The translations under genes were made by a program, and so were the position numbers. A stretch of DNA of 64,000 nt, taken from positions 15,646 to 79,645 of the forward strand of contig CAKQMH010000008.1 in NCBI GenBank assembly GCA_934254915.1. The letters run 5' to 3'. The notes under the pieces were generated by a model that ran no database searches, had not been told where the DNA came from, and saw only the letters and a program-made list of their open reading frames with translations. This document shows positions 50,576-60,062 of this stretch, in pieces (positions within the stretch are counted from its first letter, which is position 1; every line of letters starts with the position of its first letter). This DNA comes from an uncultured Alphaproteobacteria bacterium. GTDB taxonomy: Bacteria > Pseudomonadota > Alphaproteobacteria > RF32 > CAG-239.

Positions 50576-50606
50576 AAAGCCCTGTATATGTTTTATGCAG
50601 GGCTTT
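50576..50606 (+). terminator. Bidirectional terminator after DUF2155 gene
   Basis: AAAGCCCTG / CAGGGCTTT stem around TATATGTTTTATG, T tail on the plus strand, between converging genes. Confidence 0.8.
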
Positions 50607-52040
50607 TTAGCGCCAAAAGTTGCGGGTAAAGATAACAAGCAAGGTCATAATTTCCAACCTGCCCAATAACATTGCAAAAATTAAAATATATTTCACATCA
50701 GCCGAAAAAGCATCGTAATTGCCATAAGGTCCAATAGCATCAACAATCCCGGGACCGACATTGGTTATGCAGGCAATCACCGCGCTAAAAGCCGTTAAAA
50801 AATCAATATTATGCAAAGCTAGCAGCATAGTTAGAACTATTATGCTCAAAATCAAGGCGGTCAAATACATAAATATGGAGTTGGCAACTTTGGAAGGAAT
50901 AACACTATAACCTATACGGAGCGGCACCATACGATTGGGTTCGGTAGCGGCGATAAAAGCTTTTTTCAGCTGCGCAAAAACAATCTGCCAACGATAAATC
51001 TTTATTGACCCTGAAGTCGAACCGGTACAGCCGCCGGTCAGAGCAAAGACTAAAAAAGCAGATGCAGCAAAAGCGCCCCAATGTAAATAATCGCCGGAGG
51101 CAAATCCGGTAGAGGTTACAATGGAAATAACATTAAAAGCCGCTTTGCGTAAGGCTTCACTGAGAGGATAAACATCCTCAAATACCAGCCATATGGTCAT
51201 AAACAAAATATAGAACAGCAAAACTTTGGCAAAAAACACAACTTGTCCCGTGCGCAAGGAATGAATATCACGGGTGGCTAAAAGGCTGTGATAAAAAGTT
51301 AACGGAACAGCGCCCAAAAACATAAAAATTGTTATCGTCCAGTCAATTGACGCTTGGTTGTAAAAACCGATAGAATTGTTTTTAGTGGAAAATCCGGCGG
51401 TAGAAACCGTCGAAAGCCCATGACAAAGAGCATCAAACCAATCCATTCCGGCCAAATGCAGACTAATAATACAGGTCGACAGCAAAAGCACATACACAGC
51501 AATGATTCTTTTGGCTATATAACTGATTTTGGGCATAAATTTGTCATTCATATCAGAATTTTCGCGCTGAAAAATCTGCATACCGCCAATGCCTAAAAAA
51601 GGTAGCAAAGCAATAGCGAAGATAACAATCCCTACCCCGCCTAAGCCGTTTAATAAAGCGCGCCACAGCAAAATCGAGCGCGGTAAGGCTTCGACATTAA
51701 GATAGACCGTTGCTCCCGTGGTGCTGATGCCCGAAGCAGCCTCGAATAAACTGTTGACAAATGGTGTTCCATATAAGCAAAAAGGAATTGCCGCCAACAC
51801 AGTTACCGAAAACCAGCTGACAACCGTCAATAAATAGCCTTGCTGCAAAGTAAGATTCTTTATCTTACTGCGATTAGCCAAGAACAAAGACAACCCGATA
51901 AAAACCGCGATAATCGAGGACGTAATAAAGATAGACCAATTAAGATGCGTATAGTATATGTCAACCAGAGCCGGCAGCAACATTGCCAGCCCTAACACTG
52001 TGATGAAATAACCACTAATCATCAAAACCGGCTGCCACAT
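50607..52040 (-). CDS. trkH: Potassium uptake protein TrkH
   Basis: 477 residues with four membrane-pore-membrane repeats. Pore loops visible as SGISTTGATVY, STVSTAGFSTKN, SIVTSTGFASGD and ACITNVGPGIV, each with the conserved Gly of the selectivity filter. Cytoplasmic TrkA would gate it; not in this window. Follows the SNase-like gene on the minus strand by 16 bp, so probably co-transcribed with metG. Confidence 0.93.
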   Translation of the reverse strand: MWQPVLMISGYFITVLGLAMLLPALVDIYYTHLNWSIFITSSIIAVFIGLSLFLANRSKIKNLTLQQGYLLTVVSWFSVTVLAAIPFCLYGTPFVNSLFEAASGISTTGATVYLNVEALPRSILLWRALLNGLGGVGIVIFAIALLPFLGIGGMQIFQRENSDMNDKFMPKISYIAKRIIAVYVLLLSTCIISLHLAGMDWFDALCHGLSTVSTAGFSTKNNSIGFYNQASIDWTITIFMFLGAVPLTFYHSLLATRDIHSLRTGQVVFFAKVLLFYILFMTIWLVFEDVYPLSEALRKAAFNVISIVTSTGFASGDYLHWGAFAASAFLVFALTGGCTGSTSGSIKIYRWQIVFAQLKKAFIAATEPNRMVPLRIGYSVIPSKVANSIFMYLTALILSIIVLTMLLALHNIDFLTAFSAVIACITNVGPGIVDAIGPYGNYDAFSADVKYILIFAMLLGRLEIMTLLVIFTRNFWR

Positions 52041-52056
52041 CAGCTATCCCCTTTGC

Positions 52057-52905
52057 TTATTTGGTTAAAGCGACATCCTTAGAAAAACCTTTTTCGACCA
52101 ACAATTGGTTAAGATTAATGCCGTTGACAATGCAAATGCCTGTGGCTACATCTTGATAGGTATAGGCTTCAATTTTGCAGTTAACAGGCTGATTATCAAT
52201 GGTTTTATCCAAAAAGATCTTGGCTTCCTGACCTTTGGTCGTGTTGGGATCGACATAAATTCCGTATAGGAAGACATTTTCCCTATTCACAACCAATTCA
52301 TTAGCATTAATAACTTTGGTCGGGCCAAATATAAATTTGGGCTCATTGACATAAACCAAGGCCAGTTTTTTCTTTGCCGGTTGGACCTTAGCCTGATTAA
52401 CAACCATTTTAGCATCGGAGTTTGCTGACACTTGATTAGTTGTTGCGGCAGGACTGTTAGTTTCATTGGCGGATAAAGCCCGCGGCTGCATAATATCAAT
52501 GGCAACCGGTGCTGATTTAGCCTTTTCAAACATCTTACGGCGGCTTTCCTTAACCGGCATATCAACCACTTTTACCGCCGGCACGGCTTTATCAACCGTA
52601 GACTTAACCGAAATCGACGGCAATTCGACTTTAGGAAGACTAGGCATAATGTCTTTGGTTTTGGTGGTAACAATTGTGCCGACATCGGATGAAGAATCCT
52701 TAATATGATTCCAATACCAGAGATGCACTTCTGCCGGTTTTACCCCCATAAAGGTTGGCGCTAAGAACAAAACGGCAACAATGAGCAAAAACCACAACGG
52801 ACGGCGCAGCGGCCATAGAATAAACATTGCCGTCCGGTGTAAAACTTTTGCCCAACCGCGGCTTGGTCCTAAATAATCGTCTTCAACTTTTCTGCGTCTA
52901 ACCAT
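52057..52905 (-). CDS. Membrane-anchored SNase-fold protein, catalytically degenerate
   Basis: 282 residues. Basic N-terminus, one membrane helix (about 35-55), a proline/serine-rich linker, and a C-terminal domain (about 190-280) resembling staphylococcal nuclease: KVINANELVVNRENVFLYGIYVD (two parts), GQEAKIFLDKTI, LNQLLVEKGFSKD. The Asp, Arg and Glu of the SNase active site (as in DGDT, R-L-x-G-I-D-x-P-E and D-R-Y-G-R) are replaced, so it is probably a binding fold rather than a nuclease. Start overlaps the metG stop by one base. Confidence 0.75.
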   Translation of the reverse strand: MVRRRKVEDDYLGPSRGWAKVLHRTAMFILWPLRRPLWFLLIVAVLFLAPTFMGVKPAEVHLWYWNHIKDSSSDVGTIVTTKTKDIMPSLPKVELPSISVKSTVDKAVPAVKVVDMPVKESRRKMFEKAKSAPVAIDIMQPRALSANETNSPAATTNQVSANSDAKMVVNQAKVQPAKKKLALVYVNEPKFIFGPTKVINANELVVNRENVFLYGIYVDPNTTKGQEAKIFLDKTIDNQPVNCKIEAYTYQDVATGICIVNGINLNQLLVEKGFSKDVALTK

Positions 52906-54602
52906 TAATTTGCACTTCCATATTTTTGTTTTAATTCTTCAACACGTTCAGGGGTAATGCGTTCAAACAACAAATCACCAACCTCAAAAGGCTGACCGGC
53001 TTTAACGGCTTGCATCTCTTGTGCGGCATTAAAGCCTTTGAGCGACGGCATATTGTCAGAACTTAAGCCTAAGCGCTGCAGCATATTTTCAGCTGTTTGG
53101 GGCATAATCGGGGCTGATAAAACCGCAAAAATGCGAATCAGATTAATGCAGGTTCGCAAAATGCAGGCAGCCCGCGCCGCATCGGTTTTAATAATGGTCC
53201 ATGGTTCGGCCGCGGTAATGTAGTTGTTACCTTCAACCCAAACGGCACGCAGCTCGTTTAAGGCTTTACGAAACTCCAGGTCATTCATATTTTTCAAATA
53301 AGCATCAATATGAGTTTGTAAATTAGCGGCAAGTTCCTGCTCCATAGTGCCGGTTTCACCGCCCTCCGGTACGGTTGTACCGATTTTGGATGCGGTCATT
53401 TTCAGCACTCTTGAAACAAAGTTGCCCAACACACCATTTAGATCCTTATTAATGACAGTGGCAAAAAGTTCAAACGAAAATGATGAATCCGAACTTTCAG
53501 GAGCATTAGACATCAGCCAGTAGCGCCAATAGTCAGCAGGAAATTCTTTAACCGCATCTTCGGCAAAAATACCGCGCTTTTCTGACTTCGAGAATTTACC
53601 GCCTTCGTAAGTCAGATAGCTCATTCCTTTCAAATAATCAACCATGGTCCATTTTTCACCGGTGCCAAGCAAGGTCGCCGGAAAAGAAATGGAGTGGAAC
53701 GGTACATTGTCCTTGCCCATAAATTCGACATAACGGACATCGGAGGCATTGAGCCACCACGACTTCCAATCACGCGTTGCCGGCTGTTCATCAGCCCATT
53801 GTTTGGTAATACCGATATAGCCGATCGGCGCGTCAAACCAAACATAAAATACTTTGTCTTCAAAGCCTTTTTTAGGAACAGGAAAACCCCATTTCAAATC
53901 GCGGGTGATGCAACGTTCCTGCAGACCTTCCTTGAGCCATTTTTGCGCAATGGAATAAGCGATGTCCGGCCAAAACGGTTCTTTGGTCTTGACCCAAGCG
54001 GACAATCTTTCTTCCAACAACGGCAATTTCAGGAATAAATGTTTGGTTTCGCGAACTTCCAAGTTAGTTGAGCCGGAAATAGTGGAACGCGGATTAATCA
54101 GTTCTGTCGGCTCTAAAACCTTAGTGCAGTTTTCGCACTGGTCACCACGGGCTTTGTCATAGCCGCAGTGCGGGCAAGTGCCGGTAACATAACGGTCAGG
54201 CAAAAAGCGCTCATCATCAATCGAATAGATTTGTTTAATTGATTTTTCTTCAATATAACCGTTTTTATCAAGCTGCTCAAAAATATGATAAGTTAATTCT
54301 TGGTTTTGCGGGCTGCTGGTGCGTCCGAAATAGTCAAAAGACAGGTTAAAGGCATCATAAGCTTGTTTATGACGGTTATGATATTTGGTGCAATATTCGC
54401 CGATATCCATTCCTTCTTTGGCTGCGCCGACCTCAGACGGAGTCCCGTGTTCATCTGTTCCGCAGACATAGAGAACTTCGTTGCCCAACATTCGATTAAA
54501 TCTGGCATAGACGTCAGAGGGCAACAAACAGCCGACCATATGTCCCAAATGAGGAACACCATTGACATAAGGCAATGCAGAAGTAATCAGGATTTTAGAC
54601 AT
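52905..54602 (-). CDS. metG: Methionyl-tRNA synthetase
   Basis: 565 residues. HIGH motif HLGH at 18-21, VCGTDEHGTP, zinc knuckle CPHCGYDKARGDQCENC near 145, FYVWFDAPIGYI, and KFSKS as the KMSKS loop near 340, followed by the anticodon-binding helix bundle. All catalytic features are intact, in contrast to the MetRS-like gene at 41-42.5 kb. It charges tRNA-Met in the cytoplasm. In many Alphaproteobacteria it lies between holB and tatD; here it is some 3 kb away from that cluster. Confidence 0.97.
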   Translation of the reverse strand: MSKILITSALPYVNGVPHLGHMVGCLLPSDVYARFNRMLGNEVLYVCGTDEHGTPSEVGAAKEGMDIGEYCTKYHNRHKQAYDAFNLSFDYFGRTSSPQNQELTYHIFEQLDKNGYIEEKSIKQIYSIDDERFLPDRYVTGTCPHCGYDKARGDQCENCTKVLEPTELINPRSTISGSTNLEVRETKHLFLKLPLLEERLSAWVKTKEPFWPDIAYSIAQKWLKEGLQERCITRDLKWGFPVPKKGFEDKVFYVWFDAPIGYIGITKQWADEQPATRDWKSWWLNASDVRYVEFMGKDNVPFHSISFPATLLGTGEKWTMVDYLKGMSYLTYEGGKFSKSEKRGIFAEDAVKEFPADYWRYWLMSNAPESSDSSFSFELFATVINKDLNGVLGNFVSRVLKMTASKIGTTVPEGGETGTMEQELAANLQTHIDAYLKNMNDLEFRKALNELRAVWVEGNNYITAAEPWTIIKTDAARAACILRTCINLIRIFAVLSAPIMPQTAENMLQRLGLSSDNMPSLKGFNAAQEMQAVKAGQPFEVGDLLFERITPERVEELKQKYGSAN

Positions 54603-54738
54603 TAAAATTTCTCCAAGTTCAAAACATTATTTTTTATTTGCGTTCGGATTTTACAACAAATCTGTAATTTCTCAAGACTTATTGTCGATATTTTTACAGT
54701 TTTTTACGCTTCTTGTCCAATTTAATGTTTTTTGTCTA

Positions 54739-54767
54739 TTGCATTAAACAAAAATAAGTGCTATAAG
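54739..54767 (+). promoter_or_regulatory. Candidate promoter for hexapeptide-repeat gene
   Basis: TTGCAT, 17-base spacer, TATAAG, about 40 bp before the start. Confidence 0.45.
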
Positions 54768-54807
54768 GTGAAATAAGAATAATACAATTAATTAAATTAT
54801 TATAAAT

Positions 54808-55755
54808 ATGGAAAAAAATTTTTTAGACAAGAATGCAAATGTTGTGGCTAATTGCGGCTATTTCAATGTCTTCGGCAAAGGAACGACTGTAACCAAACCT
54901 CAAGCCGGTGAAAAAACAACCAAAATAGGTAATGGTTGCTCGTTTGGCGGAAATGTGCGTATTGCCGCCAACTGCGTAATCGGAAACAATGTTGTTATCG
55001 GTGATAATATAATCATTCCGCAAGGAACGGTTATAGGCAACAATGTCACTATCAACGGGATAGTTCGCCTCGGCGAAGCTAATGTCATCGGCGACAACAC
55101 CAAAATATGCGGTATTGTTGAAATCGGTGAGCATAACATGTTTATGCCGAACTGCGTAATCGGAGTTGATAATGCTACGGCTTCCGACCATGGAATGGTT
55201 AAAATCGGTAATAGCAATACCTTTCATACCGGTGTAACAGTTGTGCGCGCGTCCGGCCAAAATGCCAACAACGCCACTACTATCGGTGATAACTGTTCTT
55301 TGTTCGAAAACACAGTCATTAAGAGCAATGTTGTTATCGGTTCAGATGTTTGCTGCTATCCGCAATGCACCATCCTTGAGGGAGCACACATCGGAAATGA
55401 TGCATCTTTCATCAGCTCCACTCTCGTAAAAGCGCAAAGCTTTATCGGTGACGGCGCAATGATTGATGCACAGCGCATAGACAGAGATATTCCTCCTTTT
55501 GCCATTGTGTTAGGCGAAAATGTGGTAGGAATTAATCGTCCGCTGCTTATGGAGAAGATAGTTGACATCACTGACAGCCAAATCGGATGGGTAAGCGAAA
55601 CAGTGCGCCATATCTGTACTGCAATCAGCTATGAAATTGCGCAAGGAATGGTTAACCGCGAAAGGCTTTCGGACAATCGTCTGGAAGATATCTATCTCAA
55701 ACTTTTTGAATTTGTGCATACGCCACATGCACAAAAAGTTATGAAATGGCGTTAA
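54808..55755 (+). CDS. LpxA-like left-handed beta-helix (hexapeptide) protein
   Basis: 315 residues. About ten coils of the hexapeptide repeat [LIV]-G-x4 (VIGNNVVIGDNIIIPQGTVIGNNV region, 50-200), followed by a helical C-terminal part with IDRDIPPFAIVLGENVVGINRP, which echoes the LpxA/LpxD end of the barrel and acyl-acceptor region. The catalytic His of LpxA is not clear. It may be an acyl- or acetyltransferase acting on a nucleotide sugar or phospholipid. No ribosome site is obvious; the gene is followed by a strong terminator. Confidence 0.75.
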   Translation: MEKNFLDKNANVVANCGYFNVFGKGTTVTKPQAGEKTTKIGNGCSFGGNVRIAANCVIGNNVVIGDNIIIPQGTVIGNNVTINGIVRLGEANVIGDNTKICGIVEIGEHNMFMPNCVIGVDNATASDHGMVKIGNSNTFHTGVTVVRASGQNANNATTIGDNCSLFENTVIKSNVVIGSDVCCYPQCTILEGAHIGNDASFISSTLVKAQSFIGDGAMIDAQRIDRDIPPFAIVLGENVVGINRPLLMEKIVDITDSQIGWVSETVRHICTAISYEIAQGMVNRERLSDNRLEDIYLKLFEFVHTPHAQKVMKWR

Positions 55756-55757
55756 GC

Positions 55758-55797
55758 AAAAGGTGTTCTGATTTTTTCAGAACACCTTTTGTGTTTT
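55758..55797 (+). terminator. Terminator between hexapeptide and DHH genes
   Basis: AAAAGGTGTTCTGA / TCAGAACACCTTTT stem around a T loop, symmetric A/T tails; can serve both strands. Confidence 0.85.
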
Positions 55798-55798
55798 T

Positions 55799-56662
55799 TT
55801 ATTTTGGCTGTGGTTTGAGCAGAAATTCCGGCAATTTTTCCAATTTGGAAGCCCCTGCTGCTTTGACATGCCCGCCGCCGCCGAATGTGGCCGCTATTTT
55901 GGAAACATCAACATTGTCTTTGGCTGTATAAAACGACAAATTCCAACGATTGCGCTTGTTCATAAAGAAATTGCACATAAAGTCATAATCATCAAGATTA
56001 GGCAATGAATCAAAAAACTCGGAATACCCTTGCGGCATATTGGCACAAATACATTTCAGCCCCATATATTCACTTTCAAACGCCATACTGCGTACCAAAC
56101 GGATATTACGAATTTTTATCCACGATAATATCGCCTGCCCTTTGGCAACCATCTCTTCAATATTTAAACGTTCGGAAAGCAACTCCGACCATGTGGTATC
56201 GGTCGGGCGGTTAACCCCCAATGACTGGAAGGCATATTCAAACGGGCGTACCCGCGGGTCACGTAAATCATAAATATCATTCAACCCCAATAATTTTACA
56301 CCTTCCGGCAATGGTTTTTGAGGATAGAAATACTCCCATGTCAGACAAATGGCAGCCGTACCGATACGCCGCAAGCCTTTAAGAGGTTGATGTTGCCCTT
56401 CGGCCATGGCTTTCTCATATTCCTTAATGACCGAAGCATGATGGTCTATCCATGTAAAATCACGGGTTTGACTGAGCTCGAACATAAAATCCAACGGCAA
56501 AGATATATCGCAAACAATGATTTTATCGTGTTTTTTTATATCTTCAAACGGGATTTCCATGTCATGATTCAAACCTAAAAACTCAATTTCAGGATAGACA
56601 CTGCGGACAATAGCCGCAGAACCTTTGCCATCGTGGTCAGCAATATGGTATATGCACAACAT
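55799..56662 (-). CDS. DHH-family phosphoesterase
   Basis: 287 residues. Asp-rich metal motifs: ADHDGKGSAA near residue 10, CDISLP, and WIDHHAS (the DHH box) near 72; C-terminal DHHA1 motif GGGGHVKAAG. Relatives hydrolyse oligonucleotides, pAp or cyclic dinucleotide products. This one is of the short DHH/DHHA1 type without extra sensory domains. It lies 14 bp after the metallo-hydrolase gene, in the minus-strand tmk-holB-tatD cluster. Confidence 0.85.
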   Translation of the reverse strand: MLCIYHIADHDGKGSAAIVRSVYPEIEFLGLNHDMEIPFEDIKKHDKIIVCDISLPLDFMFELSQTRDFTWIDHHASVIKEYEKAMAEGQHQPLKGLRRIGTAAICLTWEYFYPQKPLPEGVKLLGLNDIYDLRDPRVRPFEYAFQSLGVNRPTDTTWSELLSERLNIEEMVAKGQAILSWIKIRNIRLVRSMAFESEYMGLKCICANMPQGYSEFFDSLPNLDDYDFMCNFFMNKRNRWNLSFYTAKDNVDVSKIAATFGGGGHVKAAGASKLEKLPEFLLKPQPK

Positions 56663-56676
56663 CTTGTATTCTCTCG

Positions 56677-57465
56677 TTATAGTTCAATTATCATATTATC
56701 ATAAGCCGGAGTGACATAATCAGGAGTCAAACTGTTGACTTCATCATAGTCGGCTTCACTTGCCATATGATTTATAATAGCTCGTTCTGGGTTAATTTTT
56801 TCTATACAATACATAACTTCTTCAAGTCCGGCATGAAACCGCTGTGAATAAATTGTTGTCAAAGGAACAATCAAAAGTTTCGGACGTTTGATAATTTGAG
56901 CATAGCCGCTTTCATCAATTGCGCGGAAATCAGCAATATGCACAACTTCACCATCATTGAAGACATAACCGGTAGTCGGGGCATTATGTCCCAACAATTT
57001 AATGGCGGTGATTTTAAGGCCGCGAATATAGAAAGGCTCATTATGGTTTACATCATTGGCAATCAGACTGGGTTGGCGAATGCAATCTTTTTTCTCATTT
57101 GGCAGCGCGATGAGATATTTAAATCGTTCGCGAATAGTTCCCATGGTTTCCGGTGAACCATAAATATTAAGACTACTGTCATTAATACGATTGATTTCGC
57201 GCAAATCATCAATACCATGGACATGGTCAGCGTGAGTGTGAGTATATAATACTCCGTCTAAAAATCGAATCTGATTATCCAACAATCCCTGCCGTAAGTC
57301 AGGTGACGTATCAATCAGGATTTTGGTATCGCCCAGCTCATAATAAATGGTGGTACGACAGCGGCGATTTTTAGGATTAGCTGGATTGCAAAGCCCCCAT
57401 CCGCGACTCAAAGATGGAACTCCGGGCGCAGCTCCTGCTCCCAAAATAATAACCTTATCCGACAT
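56677..57465 (-). CDS. Metallo-beta-lactamase-fold hydrolase (PhnP-like)
   Basis: 262 residues. Zinc site THTHADHVHGIDD near residues 75-87, with more His ligands in IDTSPD-linked strands and LGHNAPTTGY and INHMAS. The N-terminus GAGAAPGVPSLSRGWGLCNP is the conserved head of the alphaproteobacterial MBL protein beside tatD, related to PhnP phosphodiesterases. Overlaps tatD by one base. Confidence 0.87.
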   Translation of the reverse strand: MSDKVIILGAGAAPGVPSLSRGWGLCNPANPKNRRCRTTIYYELGDTKILIDTSPDLRQGLLDNQIRFLDGVLYTHTHADHVHGIDDLREINRINDSSLNIYGSPETMGTIRERFKYLIALPNEKKDCIRQPSLIANDVNHNEPFYIRGLKITAIKLLGHNAPTTGYVFNDGEVVHIADFRAIDESGYAQIIKRPKLLIVPLTTIYSQRFHAGLEEVMYCIEKINPERAIINHMASEADYDEVNSLTPDYVTPAYDNMIIEL

Positions 57466-58259
57466 CAGTATTCTCTCCGTCCCTTATCACTGGCTTTCCG
57501 GAACAGATTGCAAAAATTATCCGAAGTTATTTGCGCAATTTTATCAAACGGAAGGTCGCGAATTTGCGCCAGTTTTTCAGCAGTGTAACGAACAAAAGAC
57601 GGCTCATTGCGGCGGCCGCGTTTAGGTATCGGCGCCAAGAAAGGAGAATCGGTTTCGACCAAAAGTCTTTCGAGCGGGATGTCAGCAAAAATATCCCGCA
57701 GCTCCGAACAACGGTTAAAAGTAATCATTCCCGATGCCGATAAATAAAAACCTATGGACAGCGCAAAATCAGCAAACTTACGCGAAGAGCTGAAACAATG
57801 AATGACGCCGCTGAACGGTTTTTCACGGTAAGCTTCCCCCAAAACATTCATCATATCTTCATCCGACTCGCGATTATGGATAATTATGGGCAGTCCGCTT
57901 TCCTGCGCGGCCTTAATATGTTCGCGCAGCAGTTTTATCTGTAAATCACGCGGCGCATAATCATAAAAATAATCAAGCCCGGTTTCACCGATACCGATAA
58001 CTTTTTTATGTTTTGTCTTAGATAACAGATCTTCAGCCTTAAGCTCCGGATACTCGCAGGCATTATGCGGATGTACCCCGACGGCAGCATAAATAAACGG
58101 ATATTTCTCAGACAGAGCAAGTTGATTATCCAACTCGTCAATATTATTACCGGCATTAAGAATCATATTAACGCCTTGCTCTTTGGCGCGCTCAATTATC
58201 TCATTAATGTCTTCTTCAAAATCGTTAAAATCAAGATGACAGTGGCTGTCGACTAACAT
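57465..58259 (-). CDS. tatD: TatD-family metal-dependent DNase
   Basis: 264 residues. Metal ligands His6 and His8 in SHCHLD, Glu in GIGETGLDYFYD, His in IIIHNRES, His in VIHCFSSS and Asp in VETDSPFLAP. TatD proteins are 3'-5' exonucleases or tRNA/DNA-processing hydrolases. Part of the holB-tatD-MBL cluster typical of Alphaproteobacteria; 10 bp after holB. Confidence 0.95.
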   Translation of the reverse strand: MLVDSHCHLDFNDFEEDINEIIERAKEQGVNMILNAGNNIDELDNQLALSEKYPFIYAAVGVHPHNACEYPELKAEDLLSKTKHKKVIGIGETGLDYFYDYAPRDLQIKLLREHIKAAQESGLPIIIHNRESDEDMMNVLGEAYREKPFSGVIHCFSSSRKFADFALSIGFYLSASGMITFNRCSELRDIFADIPLERLLVETDSPFLAPIPKRGRRNEPSFVRYTAEKLAQIRDLPFDKIAQITSDNFCNLFRKASDKGRREY

Positions 58260-58269
58260 TTTACTCCCT

Positions 58270-59331
58270 TTACTGTATATTTTTACAAATATTGCCCATA
58301 ATATTGATAAAGGCCTGTTTTTTATCCATATTCAAGCTCTCAACCTCAGCAAATGTTTTAACGGCATAGTCCCAACAATCGGCATAAGCGATTACATGAG
58401 ATGAATTTTTAACATTTTCGCTCAAAAACTTGAGCAGCAACTCGCGGCTAAGGTTATAATTCTCCTCATCGGCAGCGGCATCCGTACTAAAGTCCAAGAT
58501 ATCGGCAATACTAAATTTGCTACCGGCTTGCAAAATACGGCACAGCTTAGCATACCGGTCAGCGGCATTATTATCTAAATAAGTTAAAGCTTTGCCGATG
58601 CTTCCCGAAGATATGGCAACAATTTTTTTGATTGTATCTTCGCCGGTCTGCGGTCGATAGCGCCGTATTAAACTGGCAACATTATTATCACTCAATGGCT
58701 TCAATTCTATTTTGGCGCAGCGCGATTTTATGGTCGGCAACAGTTGATTGGGATTATGACTGATTAATAACATTTGGGTTTTCAGCGGCGGTTCTTCCAA
58801 AATTTTTAAAACCGCGTTAGCCGAAGCTCGATTCATATCATCAATACTGTCAATAATAACAACCCGCCATCCGTCTGAAGATGAATGTTTAGACAAGAAT
58901 TCGTTAATGGTTCTGACATCATCAACCCGAATAAAAGCCGACTTTTTAAGGTCTTTGAGTTCTTCATTGCTCAGTTGTTCGCCGTCACGAATAGCTTTTA
59001 ACACTTTTTTGCGGTCAGTATCGGTATAATCACGCTCGATTATTTTTAAATCAGGGTGCGAGTTATTTGACACCAGCTTATACACCTGATTGTCCGGTGA
59101 AATATCAAGACTATTGTATTGTTCACGTTTAGAACTGTCGGCGGCTAATAAAAAGCGTGCAAATTTATACGCCAAAGTTGCTTTACCAATTCCCTCAATT
59201 CCCGAAATCAGCCATGAACTGTGCAGCGAGTTGGCTTTCCAAGCATTTAGAAACAGCTTTTCAGACTCTTCATGCCCTAAGACATAAGGGTTGTTGCGCG
59301 GTAATAAAAAATTTTCGGCATCATCAGACAT
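58270..59331 (-). CDS. holB: DNA polymerase III subunit delta'
   Basis: 353 residues. Degenerate clamp-loader AAA+ domain: GIEGIGKAT as P-loop near residue 44, VVIIDSIDDMNRASANAVLKILEEPP as the Walker B/SRC region (read in two parts), SRCAKIEL. The usual Zn-binding Cys set between the two is absent here. It acts in the clamp loader that places the beta sliding clamp. It overlaps tmk by one base. Confidence 0.92.
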   Translation of the reverse strand: MSDDAENFLLPRNNPYVLGHEESEKLFLNAWKANSLHSSWLISGIEGIGKATLAYKFARFLLAADSSKREQYNSLDISPDNQVYKLVSNNSHPDLKIIERDYTDTDRKKVLKAIRDGEQLSNEELKDLKKSAFIRVDDVRTINEFLSKHSSSDGWRVVIIDSIDDMNRASANAVLKILEEPPLKTQMLLISHNPNQLLPTIKSRCAKIELKPLSDNNVASLIRRYRPQTGEDTIKKIVAISSGSIGKALTYLDNNAADRYAKLCRILQAGSKFSIADILDFSTDAAADEENYNLSRELLLKFLSENVKNSSHVIAYADCWDYAVKTFAEVESLNMDKKQAFINIMGNICKNIQ

Positions 59332-60062
59332 CAGCTTAACTTAAACCTTTCAGATACCACATTTAATATATCACGGTGCAAATCCTCAATTGATTTGTCG
59401 GCATTCAAAACTACACAACGCTGCGGTTCAGCGGCGGCAATCTGCAAGAAACCGTTGCGCAAGTTTTGGTGAAAACTCAAATCCATACTTTCAAAACGCG
59501 TTTCTTTAATCGTCATACCCATAGCTTTTTTGAATGAACGCTCAATCCCGATTTTAGGATCAAGATCCAAAACAATCGTCAAATCGGGCTTAAAATTACC
59601 AACGGCAATTTGATACAGATTTTGCAAGGTTTCATACGGAACTTTTTGGTTATAACCATAATACTGGTACGCGACGGTCGAATCTGCGAATCTGTCGCTT
59701 AAAACCCATGTTCCTTTTTGCAAAGCCGGCCAGATTTTGGTCGTCAGATGGATACGGCGGTCGGCATAATAAAGCAAAGCTTCAGCCACGGCATCAAATT
59801 TATCTTTATCGCCACAGACTAACATTTTGCGCAACTCCACACCGGCTTCCGTTCCCCCCGGTTCTTTGGTCATAAGATTATTAACCTGATGTGACTGCAG
59901 CCATGATGACAACATCTTTATCTGTGTTGATTTGCCGGTACCCTCTCCGCCTTCAAAAGTGATAAATCGGCCCGATTGAGGTTGGACGTCAAGGGCCAGC
60001 TCAAGCTGCCGTTTCGGCGCTTGGACATCAAATGTAACAAATTCACCCTTGACTGATTCCAT
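59331..60062 (-). CDS. tmk: Thymidylate kinase, N-terminally extended
   Basis: 243 residues. P-loop GGEGTGKST at 38-46, TKEPGGT, DRFADSTVAYQ and the LID region near 165. It phosphorylates dTMP for DNA synthesis. Compared with E. coli, in which the P-loop lies near residue 10, the protein carries about 28 extra N-terminal residues; no better internal start is evident. Overlaps its neighbours by one base on each side (TAATG style), showing operon coupling with the D-Ala-D-Ala carboxypeptidase and holB. Confidence 0.95.
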   Translation of the reverse strand: MESVKGEFVTFDVQAPKRQLELALDVQPQSGRFITFEGGEGTGKSTQIKMLSSWLQSHQVNNLMTKEPGGTEAGVELRKMLVCGDKDKFDAVAEALLYYADRRIHLTTKIWPALQKGTWVLSDRFADSTVAYQYYGYNQKVPYETLQNLYQIAVGNFKPDLTIVLDLDPKIGIERSFKKAMGMTIKETRFESMDLSFHQNLRNGFLQIAAAEPQRCVVLNADKSIEDLHRDILNVVSERFKLS

